The translations under genes and the position numbers were made by a program. From Candidatus Omnitrophota bacterium (GTDB taxonomy: Bacteria; Omnitrophota; Gorgyraeia; Zapsychrales; Fredricksoniimonadaceae): a stretch of DNA of 6,906 nucleotides. Positions 1 to 6,419 of this stretch are shown here, piece by piece; position 1 is the first letter of the stretch, and each line of letters opens with the position of its first letter. The notes beneath the pieces are model-generated. The model was not told the origin of the DNA, did not search any database, and saw nothing but the letters and a program-made list of their open reading frames with translations. The stretch is taken from contig JAHFGE010000082.1 of the NCBI GenBank assembly GCA_023247575.1, positions 1-6,906 on the forward strand, read 5' to 3'.

Positions 1-2
1 TT

Positions 3-1190
3 TCCCAGTTCGGAGACCGAGTTTACCAGATGGCCCTGGTGGGTCTGATGGCGGCGCGTCATCCAGGATCAACGGTGGAATTGGCCAAACTGCTTTCCTT
101 TACTATTATCCCTGTCTTTACTATCGGCCCCATCGCCGGCGTTTATATTGACCGTTGGAATAGGCGCAACACGCTTTTTGTTTGCGATTTTATCCGCGGG
201 GTGTTGGTGTTATTCATGGCTTTTTATCTGATGCATTTGCCGGTCATATGGCCGGTCTATGTGGCGGTCTTTGTGATATTTTCTTTCAGCCGATTTTATG
301 TGCCGGCCAAGATGTCGTTTATTCCTGAAATTGTACGCCAGGAGGATTTGCATATTGCGAATTCTCTGGTGACCACCACCGGCATGATTGCCCTGGTGCT
401 GGGGGCGCTTTTGGGCGGGATCATTGTCGAATACGCCGGCCCCTTCGGTGGGTTTCTATGGGACGCTCTGGCCTATTTTATCTCCGGACTTTTGGTGTTC
501 TCCATTTCCACTTTCCGTCATCCTTTGCCCGATAGCCACGCTTTTATTGTTGGCACTCAAAGAATGCTGCAGGCAGAAAGAAGTGTTTGGCATGAAATCA
601 GGGAGGGCATCGGTTATATTCGCTCCCAAAAAGAAATCAGTTTTGTTTTTTTTATGATGTCTATTCTGTTTGCGGCCGCCGGTTCGATTTATGTGGTCAT
701 CATCATCTTTGTGCAGCAGGCCTTTCACAGCATCACCAGAGATTTGGGTTTCCTGGCTGTGCCGTTGGGAGTTGGTCTTTTTTTAGGAAGTTTATGCTAT
801 GGCCGATGGGGAAGAAAGATCCCTGCTTTTAAGACCATCTTTTGGTCATTGGTTCTGGGAGGCGCCATGATCGTTTTATTTGCTTCTTTGGTGGAAGGCA
901 CGCATAACCGTTGGTTAGCTATGGGATTATCTTTGGTTTTGGGGTTTGTCGTCGGTCCGGTGGTGATCGCCTCTAACACCGCGGTCAATCAGTTTGCTTC
1001 CAGGGCCATGTCAGGCAAAGTTTTCGCGGCTTTGGAATTTGTCATGTACCTGGCCTTTCTGGTGGCTATGCTGGCCACCTCATGTTTAGCCGATTATATT
1101 GCCCGTGTATGGATTTTAATCGGCGTGGGTGGTATATTCTTAGGCGTGGGGGTGGTAGGATTGATGCGATATAGGACAAAGGGAGGATAA
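3..1190 (+). CDS. MFS transporter, efflux type (5' end cut off by the window)
   Basis: This is an inner-membrane major facilitator superfamily protein, probably a drug or metabolite exporter; the substrate cannot be told. The reading frame is open to the window edge. The codons before the first ATG (base 30) read SQFGDRVYQ, which matches the first helix of MFS_3/EntS-like exporters (SxFGDxxxxMAL), so the true start lies upstream and base 30 is internal. Counting from that ATG, MFS motif A is GVYIDRWNRR (residues 37–46), after the second helix. A family-typical FYVPAKMSFIPE segment with a following ANSL lies near residues 89–113. Hydrophobic helices then alternate, with a cytoplasmic linker around 160–203 before the second half-bundle, and the protein ends in a basic tail (RYRTKGG). 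About 395 residues are visible, close to the usual ~410–430, so only a short N-terminal piece is missing. The stop codon directly abuts purN, suggesting co-transcription. The family is clear; the substrate is unknown. Confidence 0.9.
   Translation, partial: SQFGDRVYQMALVGLMAARHPGSTVELAKLLSFTIIPVFTIGPIAGVYIDRWNRRNTLFVCDFIRGVLVLFMAFYLMHLPVIWPVYVAVFVIFSFSRFYVPAKMSFIPEIVRQEDLHIANSLVTTTGMIALVLGALLGGIIVEYAGPFGGFLWDALAYFISGLLVFSISTFRHPLPDSHAFIVGTQRMLQAERSVWHEIREGIGYIRSQKEISFVFFMMSILFAAAGSIYVVIIIFVQQAFHSITRDLGFLAVPLGVGLFLGSLCYGRWGRKIPAFKTIFWSLVLGGAMIVLFASLVEGTHNRWLAMGLSLVLGFVVGPVVIASNTAVNQFASRAMSGKVFAALEFVMYLAFLVAMLATSCLADYIARVWILIGVGGIFLGVGVVGLMRYRTKGG
1181..1186 (+). promoter_or_regulatory. Shine-Dalgarno site of purN
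   Basis: GGGAGG lies 4 bases before the purN ATG and inside the last codons of the upstream transporter gene. The transporter stop (TAA, 1188–1190) touches the purN start codon. This arrangement fixes the purN start and suggests translational coupling. Confidence 0.75.
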
Positions 1191-1787
1191 ATGAATTTCG
1201 CAGTTCTAGCCTCTGGCAACGGTAGCAATCTGCAGGCGATTATTAACGCTATCAAAAAGAAAAAGATTAACGCCAATTTAAAGTTGGTCGTTAGCGACAA
1301 AGCGGACGCCACTGCGCTGGTGCGGGCCCAGAAAGCTAAAATTGCCACGTGCACTATTAATCCTAAAAATTTTGATACAAGGGAAGATTTTGATCGCAAG
1401 ATTTTAGAACACTTCAAAGAATTTCCTATCGACTTTGTGGTGTTGGCCGGCTACATGCGGCTTTTAAGCCCTTATTTTATCCAACAGTATTTTCATAAAA
1501 TTATCAATATTCATCCCGCCCTCTTGCCGTCTTTTAAAGGTACGCATGGCATTCGTGAGGCATTCGCATACGGGGTTAAAGTCACGGGGGTCACGGTGCA
1601 TGTGGTGACCGAAGACATGGATGCCGGGCCGATTCTCGCCCAGGAAGCGGTTAAGATTACGACCAAAGATACCTTGGAGAGCTTAACTGAGAAAATTCAC
1701 CGGGTAGAGCATCGGCTTTACCCTAGAGTGATTGATTGGTTTGCGAAGTCTCTTTCTCGTCGTCAAATTGGGCCTGGCCGTCTTTAA
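1191..1787 (+). CDS. purN: Phosphoribosylglycinamide formyltransferase (GART)
   Basis: This cytosolic enzyme transfers a formyl group from 10-formyltetrahydrofolate to glycinamide ribonucleotide, the third step of de novo purine synthesis. The 198-residue product starts with the phosphate-binding loop VLASGNGSNLQAI (residues 5–17). It then has GYMRLLSP (87–94), the catalytic segment INIHPALLPSFKGTHG (105–120) and DMDAGPI (142–148). The catalytic triad known from E. coli PurN is present at the same numbering: Asn106, His108 and Asp144. The start is set by a GGGAGG ribosome site immediately upstream. The C-terminus is about a dozen residues shorter than the E. coli enzyme (212 aa), but the core ends normally with EHRLYPRVIDWFA. 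The last 65 bases overlap the 3' end of the convergent lipoprotein gene, so the final ~20 residues are constrained by both strands. The gene is probably co-transcribed with the upstream MFS gene. The identification is secure. Confidence 0.97.
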   Translation: MNFAVLASGNGSNLQAIINAIKKKKINANLKLVVSDKADATALVRAQKAKIATCTINPKNFDTREDFDRKILEHFKEFPIDFVVLAGYMRLLSPYFIQQYFHKIINIHPALLPSFKGTHGIREAFAYGVKVTGVTVHVVTEDMDAGPILAQEAVKITTKDTLESLTEKIHRVEHRLYPRVIDWFAKSLSRRQIGPGRL

Positions 1788-2697
1788 AGCGGATATGGAT
1801 GAGTCGACTCTTGGGTTCTTTGGGCTTGTCCTCACCAAAATCTGACAGCTGCTGCTTGTCGAAGATGTATTTTTTGCCCATGCGCATGTTATTGAGCCTC
1901 ACATTGGTAAAATCCTCGAAGTTGTAATACCTCAGCGTATCGGCCACGATTCCCATAATAGTTTTGTCATAATCAGGAGACGGAGGAAAATCACTACGCT
2001 GGAATTTAAAACGAATACGGTTAAGGATTTGTTTGGTTAGAAATTCCGACATAGGGATGTCTCTGTATTGGACGTGGGTCCCTGTTTCATCGCCGATCAT
2101 GACAGAAGATCCTTTTTGATCGGCTAAAAACCGTTTCATAAGCTCTTCGTAAGGAATGTCCTGGGCCCAGTAACGCATAAAGTCCTGCAGATAAAATATG
2201 TTTCTGGTTTCAATGCCTTTTTTGATGTCGGTGATGATAATCGAGAAAAATTGCGGCTGCTCTTCACCGGCCTTAGGTTTAGAGTTAAAGAATACATCCG
2301 AGATGGCGGTATAAATATTATTCTGGTTTTTGATGTAACTGTCGGTGTAGGAACTGTTAAAGCCATAGTCTTCGCCTGGCTTGGTCTTTAAATTTTTAAT
2401 CACGTCATATTCAAAAGAGAAGACTCCGTTGGCAAATTTTCCGTCGCTGTAATTAAGAGCCAATGGGGAAGCGTTCTTGGGTTCTGTGCCGGCAGCGCCC
2501 TTGGTTTGCACTTCATAATCAAAAATAGGATCCTTGGTGGGCAGATAAATCCAAAAGGTGTGGCCGACCTTGCGGGTGCGTACATGCAGATTAAAATCCT
2601 TCAGGCATTTGGCCTCAAACTTTTTCTGAGCCTCGCTGACCGACAACGGAACTTCTGTCTTATGACTGCATCCGCCAAAGACAAAGATAGCCACCAT
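1723..2697 (-). CDS. Putative lipoprotein of unknown family (start uncertain)
   Basis: I do not recognise the family. From the ATG at 2697 the product is 324 residues. It begins with a short hydrophobic stretch ending in VFGGC at residues 6–10, a plausible lipoprotein signal-peptidase II site, followed by SHKTE. This predicts a lipid-anchored envelope protein. The mature part is polar and mixed alpha/beta in look, with no known catalytic motif. It has one distinctive block, SIIITDIKKGIETRN then FYLQDFMRYWAQD, in the middle, and a charged tail rich in D, E, K and Q. The start is problematic: the signal peptide would be only 9 residues with no basic n-region, and no Shine-Dalgarno precedes 2697. 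The frame stays open upstream through KFLPFF (which supplies the missing basic and hydrophobic residues) into the repeat element, with a TTG at 2760 and ATGs at 2886 and 2979. Translation of the repeat itself is not believable as protein. The gene lies downstream of the FtsH-like gene in the same orientation and overlaps purN tail-to-tail by 65 bp. Confidence 0.75.
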   Translation of the reverse strand: MVAIFVFGGCSHKTEVPLSVSEAQKKFEAKCLKDFNLHVRTRKVGHTFWIYLPTKDPIFDYEVQTKGAAGTEPKNASPLALNYSDGKFANGVFSFEYDVIKNLKTKPGEDYGFNSSYTDSYIKNQNNIYTAISDVFFNSKPKAGEEQPQFFSIIITDIKKGIETRNIFYLQDFMRYWAQDIPYEELMKRFLADQKGSSVMIGDETGTHVQYRDIPMSEFLTKQILNRIRFKFQRSDFPPSPDYDKTIMGIVADTLRYYNFEDFTNVRLNNMRMGKKYIFDKQQLSDFGEDKPKEPKSRLIHIRFKDGQAQFDDEKETSQTNQSL

Positions 2698-2713
2698 AAA
2701 AAAAGGAAGAAAT

Positions 2714-2907
2714 TTATGGTTCGACTCGACCCGCCAAAGGCGGGTCTTGTCCTTCGACAAGCTCAGGACCCTGAGCGAGCGAAGCGAGTCGAATGGGCTC
2801 ACCACTTTAGAAGAGTTGAACCACCCTGCATCGCACCGAGTGCCTTTATCAAAATGCTCGGCACGAGGTGAGCGAACGACGAGCATCAGCGAGGAGCGAG
2901 TCGAAGG
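2714..2907. repeat. Composite intergenic inverted-repeat element (copy A)
   Basis: This is a non-coding block filling the gap between the FtsH-like gene and the lipoprotein gene. Its ends are inverted: TTCGACTCG at 2720–2728 and CGAGTCGAA at 2897–2905. Nested inside are a hairpin GACCCGCC-AAA-GGCGGGTC (2728–2746), GCTCAG-GACC-CTGAGC (2761–2776) enclosed by TTCGAC/GTCGAA (2753–2758 and 2788–2793), and an outer pair GCTCACC/GGTGAGC (2797–2803 and 2867–2873). The 23 bases at 2771–2793 recur exactly, in inverse orientation, at 6532–6554. The left edge TTATGGTTCGACTC recurs at 4733–4746. The multi-nested palindromic pattern is that of a dispersed REP/MITE-like family, not of a gene. Confidence 0.8.
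2728..2746. repeat. Perfect GC-rich hairpin within repeat copy A
   Basis: GACCCGCC and GGCGGGTC form an 8 bp perfect stem around AAA. No T-run follows on either strand, so it is not a canonical intrinsic terminator. It lies between the protease and lipoprotein genes and could act as an RNA-stability or attenuation structure in a shared transcript; that role is inference. Confidence 0.7.
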
Positions 2908-2908
2908 G

Positions 2909-4600
2909 TTATAGGGCCGGACGGGACGCAGGCCGGATGTTAAATTTCTGGAAAATGGCTTCGATATCATCGTATTCAAGTTCTCCTTTAGCCATCAATT
3001 CTTGGGCAAAGGTATCCAGGAGCTCCTTGTTATTATTTAAGACGGTGGTGACTTCTTTCAGACAGGTTTGCAGGATGTCCTGGACGTCATTGTCCAGGAT
3101 TTCTTTGGTTTTCTCGGAGAGGAACATGATATTATTGTATGGCCTGGACAGCAAGGAGTGGAAGTCCCCTATAAGGCCGCTTTTGCCCATCCCATAACGC
3201 CAGACCATGGCGTGCGCCATTTGCATGGCACTATAAAAGTCACTGCCCACAGCTCCACCAACGCCTGAAGAAGAGGTGCCGAATTTCATGAGTTCAGCGG
3301 CATAGCTGCCTATAGAAACTTTGATATTAGCCAGTAAATATTCACGGTTGGTGGAGTGCATCTCTTCCGATGGCCGCTGGTAGATAAATCCTAATGCCCC
3401 CCGATGAGGAATGATGGTGGCTTTAATGACGTCATTGGACGGATGCAGCAAATAAGCGATCAGGGCGTGACCGGCCTCATGGTAGGCGGTCCAGGTTTTC
3501 TCTTTCTCGGTCAGGACTACATTGGACCTCATACCAAACTGCACCCGGTCATAGGCTTCATTGAGATCTTTCATGGTGATTTTATCGCGTTTGTCGCGCA
3601 AGGCAAGAATGCTCGCTTCTCGCACCATGTAATCGATATCTGCCGGTGAAAACCACAGGGTCTTCCTGGCCAAAAGATCAGTACTGATATTGCTTTCAGG
3701 GCCGATGTCCACGCGTTTGAGATAGAAATCAAAGATTTCTTTGCGTTCTTTAAGGTTGGGTTTGTTGACGTAAATTTTACGTTCAAAACGGCCGGCGCGC
3801 ATGACCGCTTCGTCCAATTCGTCTTCACTGACGTTGGTGGCGGCCAGCACCACAATATTATTTTCGATTTTGCGCAAACCATCGAGTTCCGTCAAAAACT
3901 GATTGATGGTGGCATTATTGCTTAAAGTCCCACCGAAACCAAAATCGGCCGTGCGTGGCCGGGTAAAGGAATCGATTTCATCGATAAAGATAATACAGCC
4001 GCCTTCCAGCTTGGCCAGGGCACGAGCCTGTTTAAACAAAGATTTCATGCGGGCAGCGCCTTGGCCCACAAACATCCCTACGAATTCAGAGCCCACGGAT
4101 GATAGGAAGGGAAGGCCAGCTTCCGTCGCTATAGATTTGGCCAGATAGGTTTTACCGCAACCGGGTGGCCCGAACATAATGGTCCCTTTAATGATTTTGC
4201 CGCCAATGGCTTTAATTCTGGCCCGGTCTTTAAGAAGGGTCACTAATTCCCAGGCTTCACGTTTAGGCTCTTCCATACCGATCACATCAGCCCATTTGAC
4301 GTTGACTTTCGTTCTGGAAAGATCAAGGGAGCTTAATTTCGATAAACCTCCGCCCTGCATCATGTAAAAATACATGGCCAAATAGAGGGGGGTTTGGATA
4401 AGACTCACGATGGTAAAAATAACCAGGGTAAGCCCCATGTTAGCGGCCAGTTGCCGGCGGCTGAAAGATTCCATGGAAAGAAAACTCGCCATACCGGCCT
4501 GCACGATAAAAGCCGAAAGGATGAGAATACACAGGGCAAATCCGATGACAATAATTCTAATCCAGTACAGTCTTACAAAGACAAGCAGTTTTCGAAACAT
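2909..4600 (-). CDS. FtsH-like membrane AAA+ zinc metalloprotease, divergent, short extracytoplasmic loop
   Basis: This is a membrane-anchored ATP-driven protease related to FtsH, predicted to extract and degrade membrane or cytosolic proteins. The 563-residue product has a basic N-terminus, a first helix (about 11–34), a loop of only about 20 residues, and a second helix (about 54–80). The AAA+ domain follows: Walker A GPPGCGKT (144–151), Walker B IIFIDEID (203–210), sensor Asn256, and second region of homology MRAGRFER with arginine fingers Arg271 and Arg274. The peptidase domain has HEAGH (374–378) and a likely third zinc ligand, Asp454, in GSDFYSAMQMA. All catalytic residues are therefore present. 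It departs from housekeeping FtsH, whose usual periplasmic loop is ~70–75 residues and whose length is typically 600–650. The pore loop reads FVGMFVGQGAAR where FVEMFVGVGASR is usual, and GSYAAEL replaces GGRAAEE. The start is supported by AAGGGG 7 bases upstream and a promoter. It is probably a specialised paralogue, although whether a canonical ftsH exists elsewhere cannot be seen. The same-strand lipoprotein gene lies downstream. Confidence 0.9.
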   Translation of the reverse strand: MFRKLLVFVRLYWIRIIVIGFALCILILSAFIVQAGMASFLSMESFSRRQLAANMGLTLVIFTIVSLIQTPLYLAMYFYMMQGGGLSKLSSLDLSRTKVNVKWADVIGMEEPKREAWELVTLLKDRARIKAIGGKIIKGTIMFGPPGCGKTYLAKSIATEAGLPFLSSVGSEFVGMFVGQGAARMKSLFKQARALAKLEGGCIIFIDEIDSFTRPRTADFGFGGTLSNNATINQFLTELDGLRKIENNIVVLAATNVSEDELDEAVMRAGRFERKIYVNKPNLKERKEIFDFYLKRVDIGPESNISTDLLARKTLWFSPADIDYMVREASILALRDKRDKITMKDLNEAYDRVQFGMRSNVVLTEKEKTWTAYHEAGHALIAYLLHPSNDVIKATIIPHRGALGFIYQRPSEEMHSTNREYLLANIKVSIGSYAAELMKFGTSSSGVGGAVGSDFYSAMQMAHAMVWRYGMGKSGLIGDFHSLLSRPYNNIMFLSEKTKEILDNDVQDILQTCLKEVTTVLNNNKELLDTFAQELMAKGELEYDDIEAIFQKFNIRPASRPAL

Positions 4601-4607
4601 GGAGTAT

Positions 4608-4613
4608 CCCCTT
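4608..4613 (-). promoter_or_regulatory. Ribosome binding site of the FtsH-like gene
   Basis: Read on the minus strand, AAGGGG precedes the ATG at 4600 by 7 bases. It supports 4600 as the start, which also gives a natural positively charged N-terminus before the first membrane helix. Confidence 0.6.
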
Positions 4614-4645
4614 AATGTGGTGGTATAAGAAATGTAATTCTTAAA

Positions 4646-4674
4646 AGCCTAACACATTGCGCCGTACAAGTCAA
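4646..4674 (-). promoter_or_regulatory. Predicted sigma70-type promoter of the FtsH-like gene
   Basis: On the minus strand, TTGACT (4674–4669) and TAGGCT (4651–4646) are separated by exactly 17 bases, with an extended −10 TG motif just upstream of the −10. The −10 matches consensus at only 3 of 6 positions. The predicted transcript would start near 4639, giving a leader of about 40 bases. Its −35 faces away from the eno −35, 18 bases apart. Confidence 0.5.
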
Positions 4675-4692
4675 ATGACCCTTCGGAAATCC

Positions 4693-4721
4693 TTGACGCT
4701 GTCGTCAATCTGTGTTATCTT
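4693..4721 (+). promoter_or_regulatory. Predicted sigma70-type promoter of eno
   Basis: TTGACG (4693–4698) and TATCTT (4716–4721) are separated by 17 bases, and TGT directly precedes the −10, giving an extended −10. This is the best promoter-like sequence in the window. Transcription would begin near 4728, leaving a leader of about 54 bases that contains a repeat fragment before the enolase start. Confidence 0.7.
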
Positions 4722-4732
4722 GGCCAAATCTT

Positions 4733-4764
4733 TTATGGTTCGACTCATTGCACTCGCTCACCAC
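4733..4764 (+). repeat. Repeat fragment (copy B) in the eno leader
   Basis: TTATGGTTCGACTC at 4733–4746 matches the left edge of the element at 2714–2727 base for base. CGCTCACCAC at 4755–4764 shares GCTCACCAC with 2797–2805. The fragment looks like a much-shortened member of the same family, lying between the eno promoter and its ribosome site. An ATG at 4735 opens a 10-codon frame that closes with TAG at 4765–4767, 14 bases before eno. No Shine-Dalgarno precedes it, so I do not call it a gene. Confidence 0.6.
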
Positions 4765-4781
4765 TAGCAGAAAGAAAGTGT

Positions 4782-6053
4782 ATGTCAAAAATTAAATCCG
4801 TCAAAGCCCGTGAAATTCTCGATTCCCGCGGCAATCCCACCGTAGAGGTGGACGTGGTGCTTTCTTCCGGCATCATGGGCCGCGCTGCCGTGCCTTCCGG
4901 CGCTTCCACCGGTGAGCACGAGGCCATTGAACTGCGCGACGGGGACAAGGGCCGTTTCAAGGGCAAGGGTATTTTAAAGGCTGTCAATAATGTCAATACG
5001 ACCATTGCCAAAGCTATCAAGGGTCAAGAAGCAGACTTCCGAAAAATTGATGATTTGACCCGTCAATTGGACGGCACGGACAACAAGGCCAACCTCGGTG
5101 CCAATGCGATTTTAGGTGTTTCCCTGGCCGTGGCTAAAGCCGCAGCGAATGAAAAGCAGCAGCCGTTATACCGTTATATCGGCGGGACCAAAGCCAACAC
5201 TTTGCCTGTTCCTTTGATGAATATCATCAACGGCGGGGTGCATGCCGACAATAATTTGGATATCCAGGAATTTATGATTGCCCCTATCGGCGCCCCGACA
5301 TTTTCCCGGGCCCTGCAAACAGCCTGCGAAGTTTTCCATACTTTAAAAGGCATTTTGCATGAGAAGGGATTGGCTACCTCCGTCGGTGATGAAGGCGGAT
5401 TTGCTCCCAATTTAGGCAGCAACGAGGAGGGCCTGGATGTGATTATGGCTGCCATTGAAAAGGCCGGTTACAAGCCCGGCAAAGACGTGTTTATCGCCCT
5501 GGATGCGGCTTCCAGCTCTTTTTATGAAAATGGCCAATACGATTATAACGGCCAAAAGGTTTCTTCCAATGATATGATCAATGTTTACACCAATATGTTG
5601 TCTAAGTATCCGGTTGTTTCCATGGAAGATGGTTTGGATGAGAATGATTGGAAGGGCTGGAAAATATTGACGAAAGAATTAGGCAGCAAGACACAGCTGG
5701 TGGGCGATGATATCTTTGTCACCAATGTCAGATTACTGCAGAAGGCCATTGACCTTGAAGTCGCCAATGCCATTTTGATTAAAGTCAATCAAATCGGCTC
5801 TCTGTCGGAAACTTTGGATTGTATCCAGCTGGCCAAGAAAAATAAATATCATTCGATCATGTCGCATCGCTCCGGCGAAACCGAAGATGTAACGATTGCC
5901 CATTTGGCCGTGGCCACCAATATTGGCCAGATCAAGACCGGTTCGCTGTCGCGTACGGATCGTTTGTGCAAATACAATGAGCTTTTGCGTATTGAAGAAC
6001 AGTTGGGTCAAAGGGCTGTTTACGCGGGAGTTAATTGGCAGAAAATTTTTTAG
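4782..6053 (+). CDS. eno: Enolase (phosphopyruvate hydratase)
   Basis: This cytosolic glycolytic enzyme interconverts 2-phosphoglycerate and phosphoenolpyruvate. In many bacteria it also belongs to the RNA degradosome, which cannot be judged here. The 423-residue product is full length. It has the N-terminal AREILDSRGNPTVEV, the mobile loop SGASTGEHEA (39–48), His154 in GGVHADN, Glu163 in QEFMI, and the acid/base pair Glu204 (GDEGG) and Lys334. The magnesium ligands are Asp241, Glu282 and Asp309. The family signature ILIKVNQIGSLSET spans 331–344, followed by SHRSGETED (361–369) and Lys385. No catalytic residue is missing. The ribosome site is weak (only an A/G-rich AGAAAGAAAG upstream). The start fits the conserved N-terminus and follows a strong predicted promoter at 4693–4721. 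The downstream ftsB-like gene begins 13 bases after the stop, the classic eno–ftsB arrangement. The identification is secure. Confidence 0.98.
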   Translation: MSKIKSVKAREILDSRGNPTVEVDVVLSSGIMGRAAVPSGASTGEHEAIELRDGDKGRFKGKGILKAVNNVNTTIAKAIKGQEADFRKIDDLTRQLDGTDNKANLGANAILGVSLAVAKAAANEKQQPLYRYIGGTKANTLPVPLMNIINGGVHADNNLDIQEFMIAPIGAPTFSRALQTACEVFHTLKGILHEKGLATSVGDEGGFAPNLGSNEEGLDVIMAAIEKAGYKPGKDVFIALDAASSSFYENGQYDYNGQKVSSNDMINVYTNMLSKYPVVSMEDGLDENDWKGWKILTKELGSKTQLVGDDIFVTNVRLLQKAIDLEVANAILIKVNQIGSLSETLDCIQLAKKNKYHSIMSHRSGETEDVTIAHLAVATNIGQIKTGSLSRTDRLCKYNELLRIEEQLGQRAVYAGVNWQKIF

Positions 6054-6066
6054 TGGCCATGGGTTT

Positions 6067-6342
6067 ATGATTAAAAATGCCGTATCGCTCTTTATCATGA
6101 CCGTTATTGTCGTCGCTATTTTCCTGCCTTCTTATACCAAGATGGAGGAATTAAAGCAGAAGAATCAGGAATTTGCCCAGCGCATTCAGGAGCTGGAGAT
6201 CAAGAATAGGAAATTGGAACAGGAACGTCGGCGTTTGTTGACCGATCCGGATTATCTTGAGAAGGTGGGCCATGAAAAAATGGGCTTGATTCGTCAAGGT
6301 GAAAAGGTGTATAAGATAGTTCCGGCAAATACAAGGAAGTGA
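6067..6342 (+). CDS. ftsB: FtsB/DivIC-type septum formation initiator protein
   Basis: This small single-pass membrane protein of the division machinery is the FtsB/DivIC partner that, with FtsL and FtsQ/DivIB, activates septal wall synthesis. The 91-residue product has a short basic N-terminus, a membrane helix at about 4–20, and then a coiled coil (about 24–58, rich in E, K, Q and L at heptad spacing). It ends with the family motif DPDYLEKVGHEKMGLI (60–75) and GEKVYKI (78–84). The length and domain order match FtsB. I chose the ATG at 6067 because it places the membrane helix right at the N-terminus. The open frame extends upstream only through enolase sequence in another frame. No clear Shine-Dalgarno is visible in the 13 bases after the eno stop, so translation may depend on coupling to eno. 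An ATG at 6059 in another frame stops at 6070 and overlaps the start. The symbol follows family and synteny. Confidence 0.9.
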   Translation: MIKNAVSLFIMTVIVVAIFLPSYTKMEELKQKNQEFAQRIQELEIKNRKLEQERRRLLTDPDYLEKVGHEKMGLIRQGEKVYKIVPANTRK

Positions 6343-6361
6343 AAAAAATTTAAGTTTTTTT
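6342..6361 (+). terminator. Possible weak A/T-only terminator after ftsB
   Basis: Seven As at the ftsB stop and seven Ts (6355–6361) flank a short AT-rich centre. The T-run would suit an intrinsic terminator, but the stem is entirely A·T and weak. Partial read-through into the tRNA is plausible. Confidence 0.3.
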
Positions 6362-6378
6362 GGGAGCGGTCTAAAGCG

Positions 6379-6419
6379 GGTCCGCCAACAAAATGATAAA
6401 TCATTTTGTTGGCGAGACC
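6379..6419 (+). repeat. Long hairpin 1 between ftsB and tRNA-fMet
   Basis: The 13-base arms GCCAACAAAATGA (6384–6396) and TCATTTTGTTGGC (6401–6413) pair perfectly around TAAA. The stem continues with C6383–G6414, then, after one bulged A (6415), GGTC (6379–6382) with GACC (6416–6419). This gives 18 base pairs in total. No T-run follows, so a terminator role is unlikely. Its right foot shares bases with the next hairpin, so the two cannot both form in full. Confidence 0.85.

Noticed and set aside
2506..2871. Plus-strand open frame of 121 codons
   Set aside because: It is antisense to the lipoprotein gene and runs on through the repeat. It contains the repeat-typical peptide RQAQDPERAKRVE and has no ribosome site or recognisable domain.
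2714..2907. CRISPR array or insertion sequence in the repeat block
   Set aside because: There are no regularly spaced direct repeats with spacers, and no transposase frame. The pattern is of nested inverted repeats.
2698..2979. N-terminal extension of the lipoprotein frame up to an ATG at 2979
   Set aside because: The extra 94 residues are translations of the repeat element and of the protease 3' end in another frame. They place the lipoprotein signal in mid-protein and would overlap the protease gene by 71 bases.
4735..4767. 10-codon frame before eno as a real leader-peptide gene
   Set aside because: It has no Shine-Dalgarno, lies almost wholly within a repeat fragment, and has no run of regulatory codons of the kind seen in attenuators.
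5896..6066. Upstream extension of the FtsB-like frame into eno
   Set aside because: It would overlap 158 bases of a highly conserved enolase and put 57 unrelated residues before the N-terminal membrane helix.
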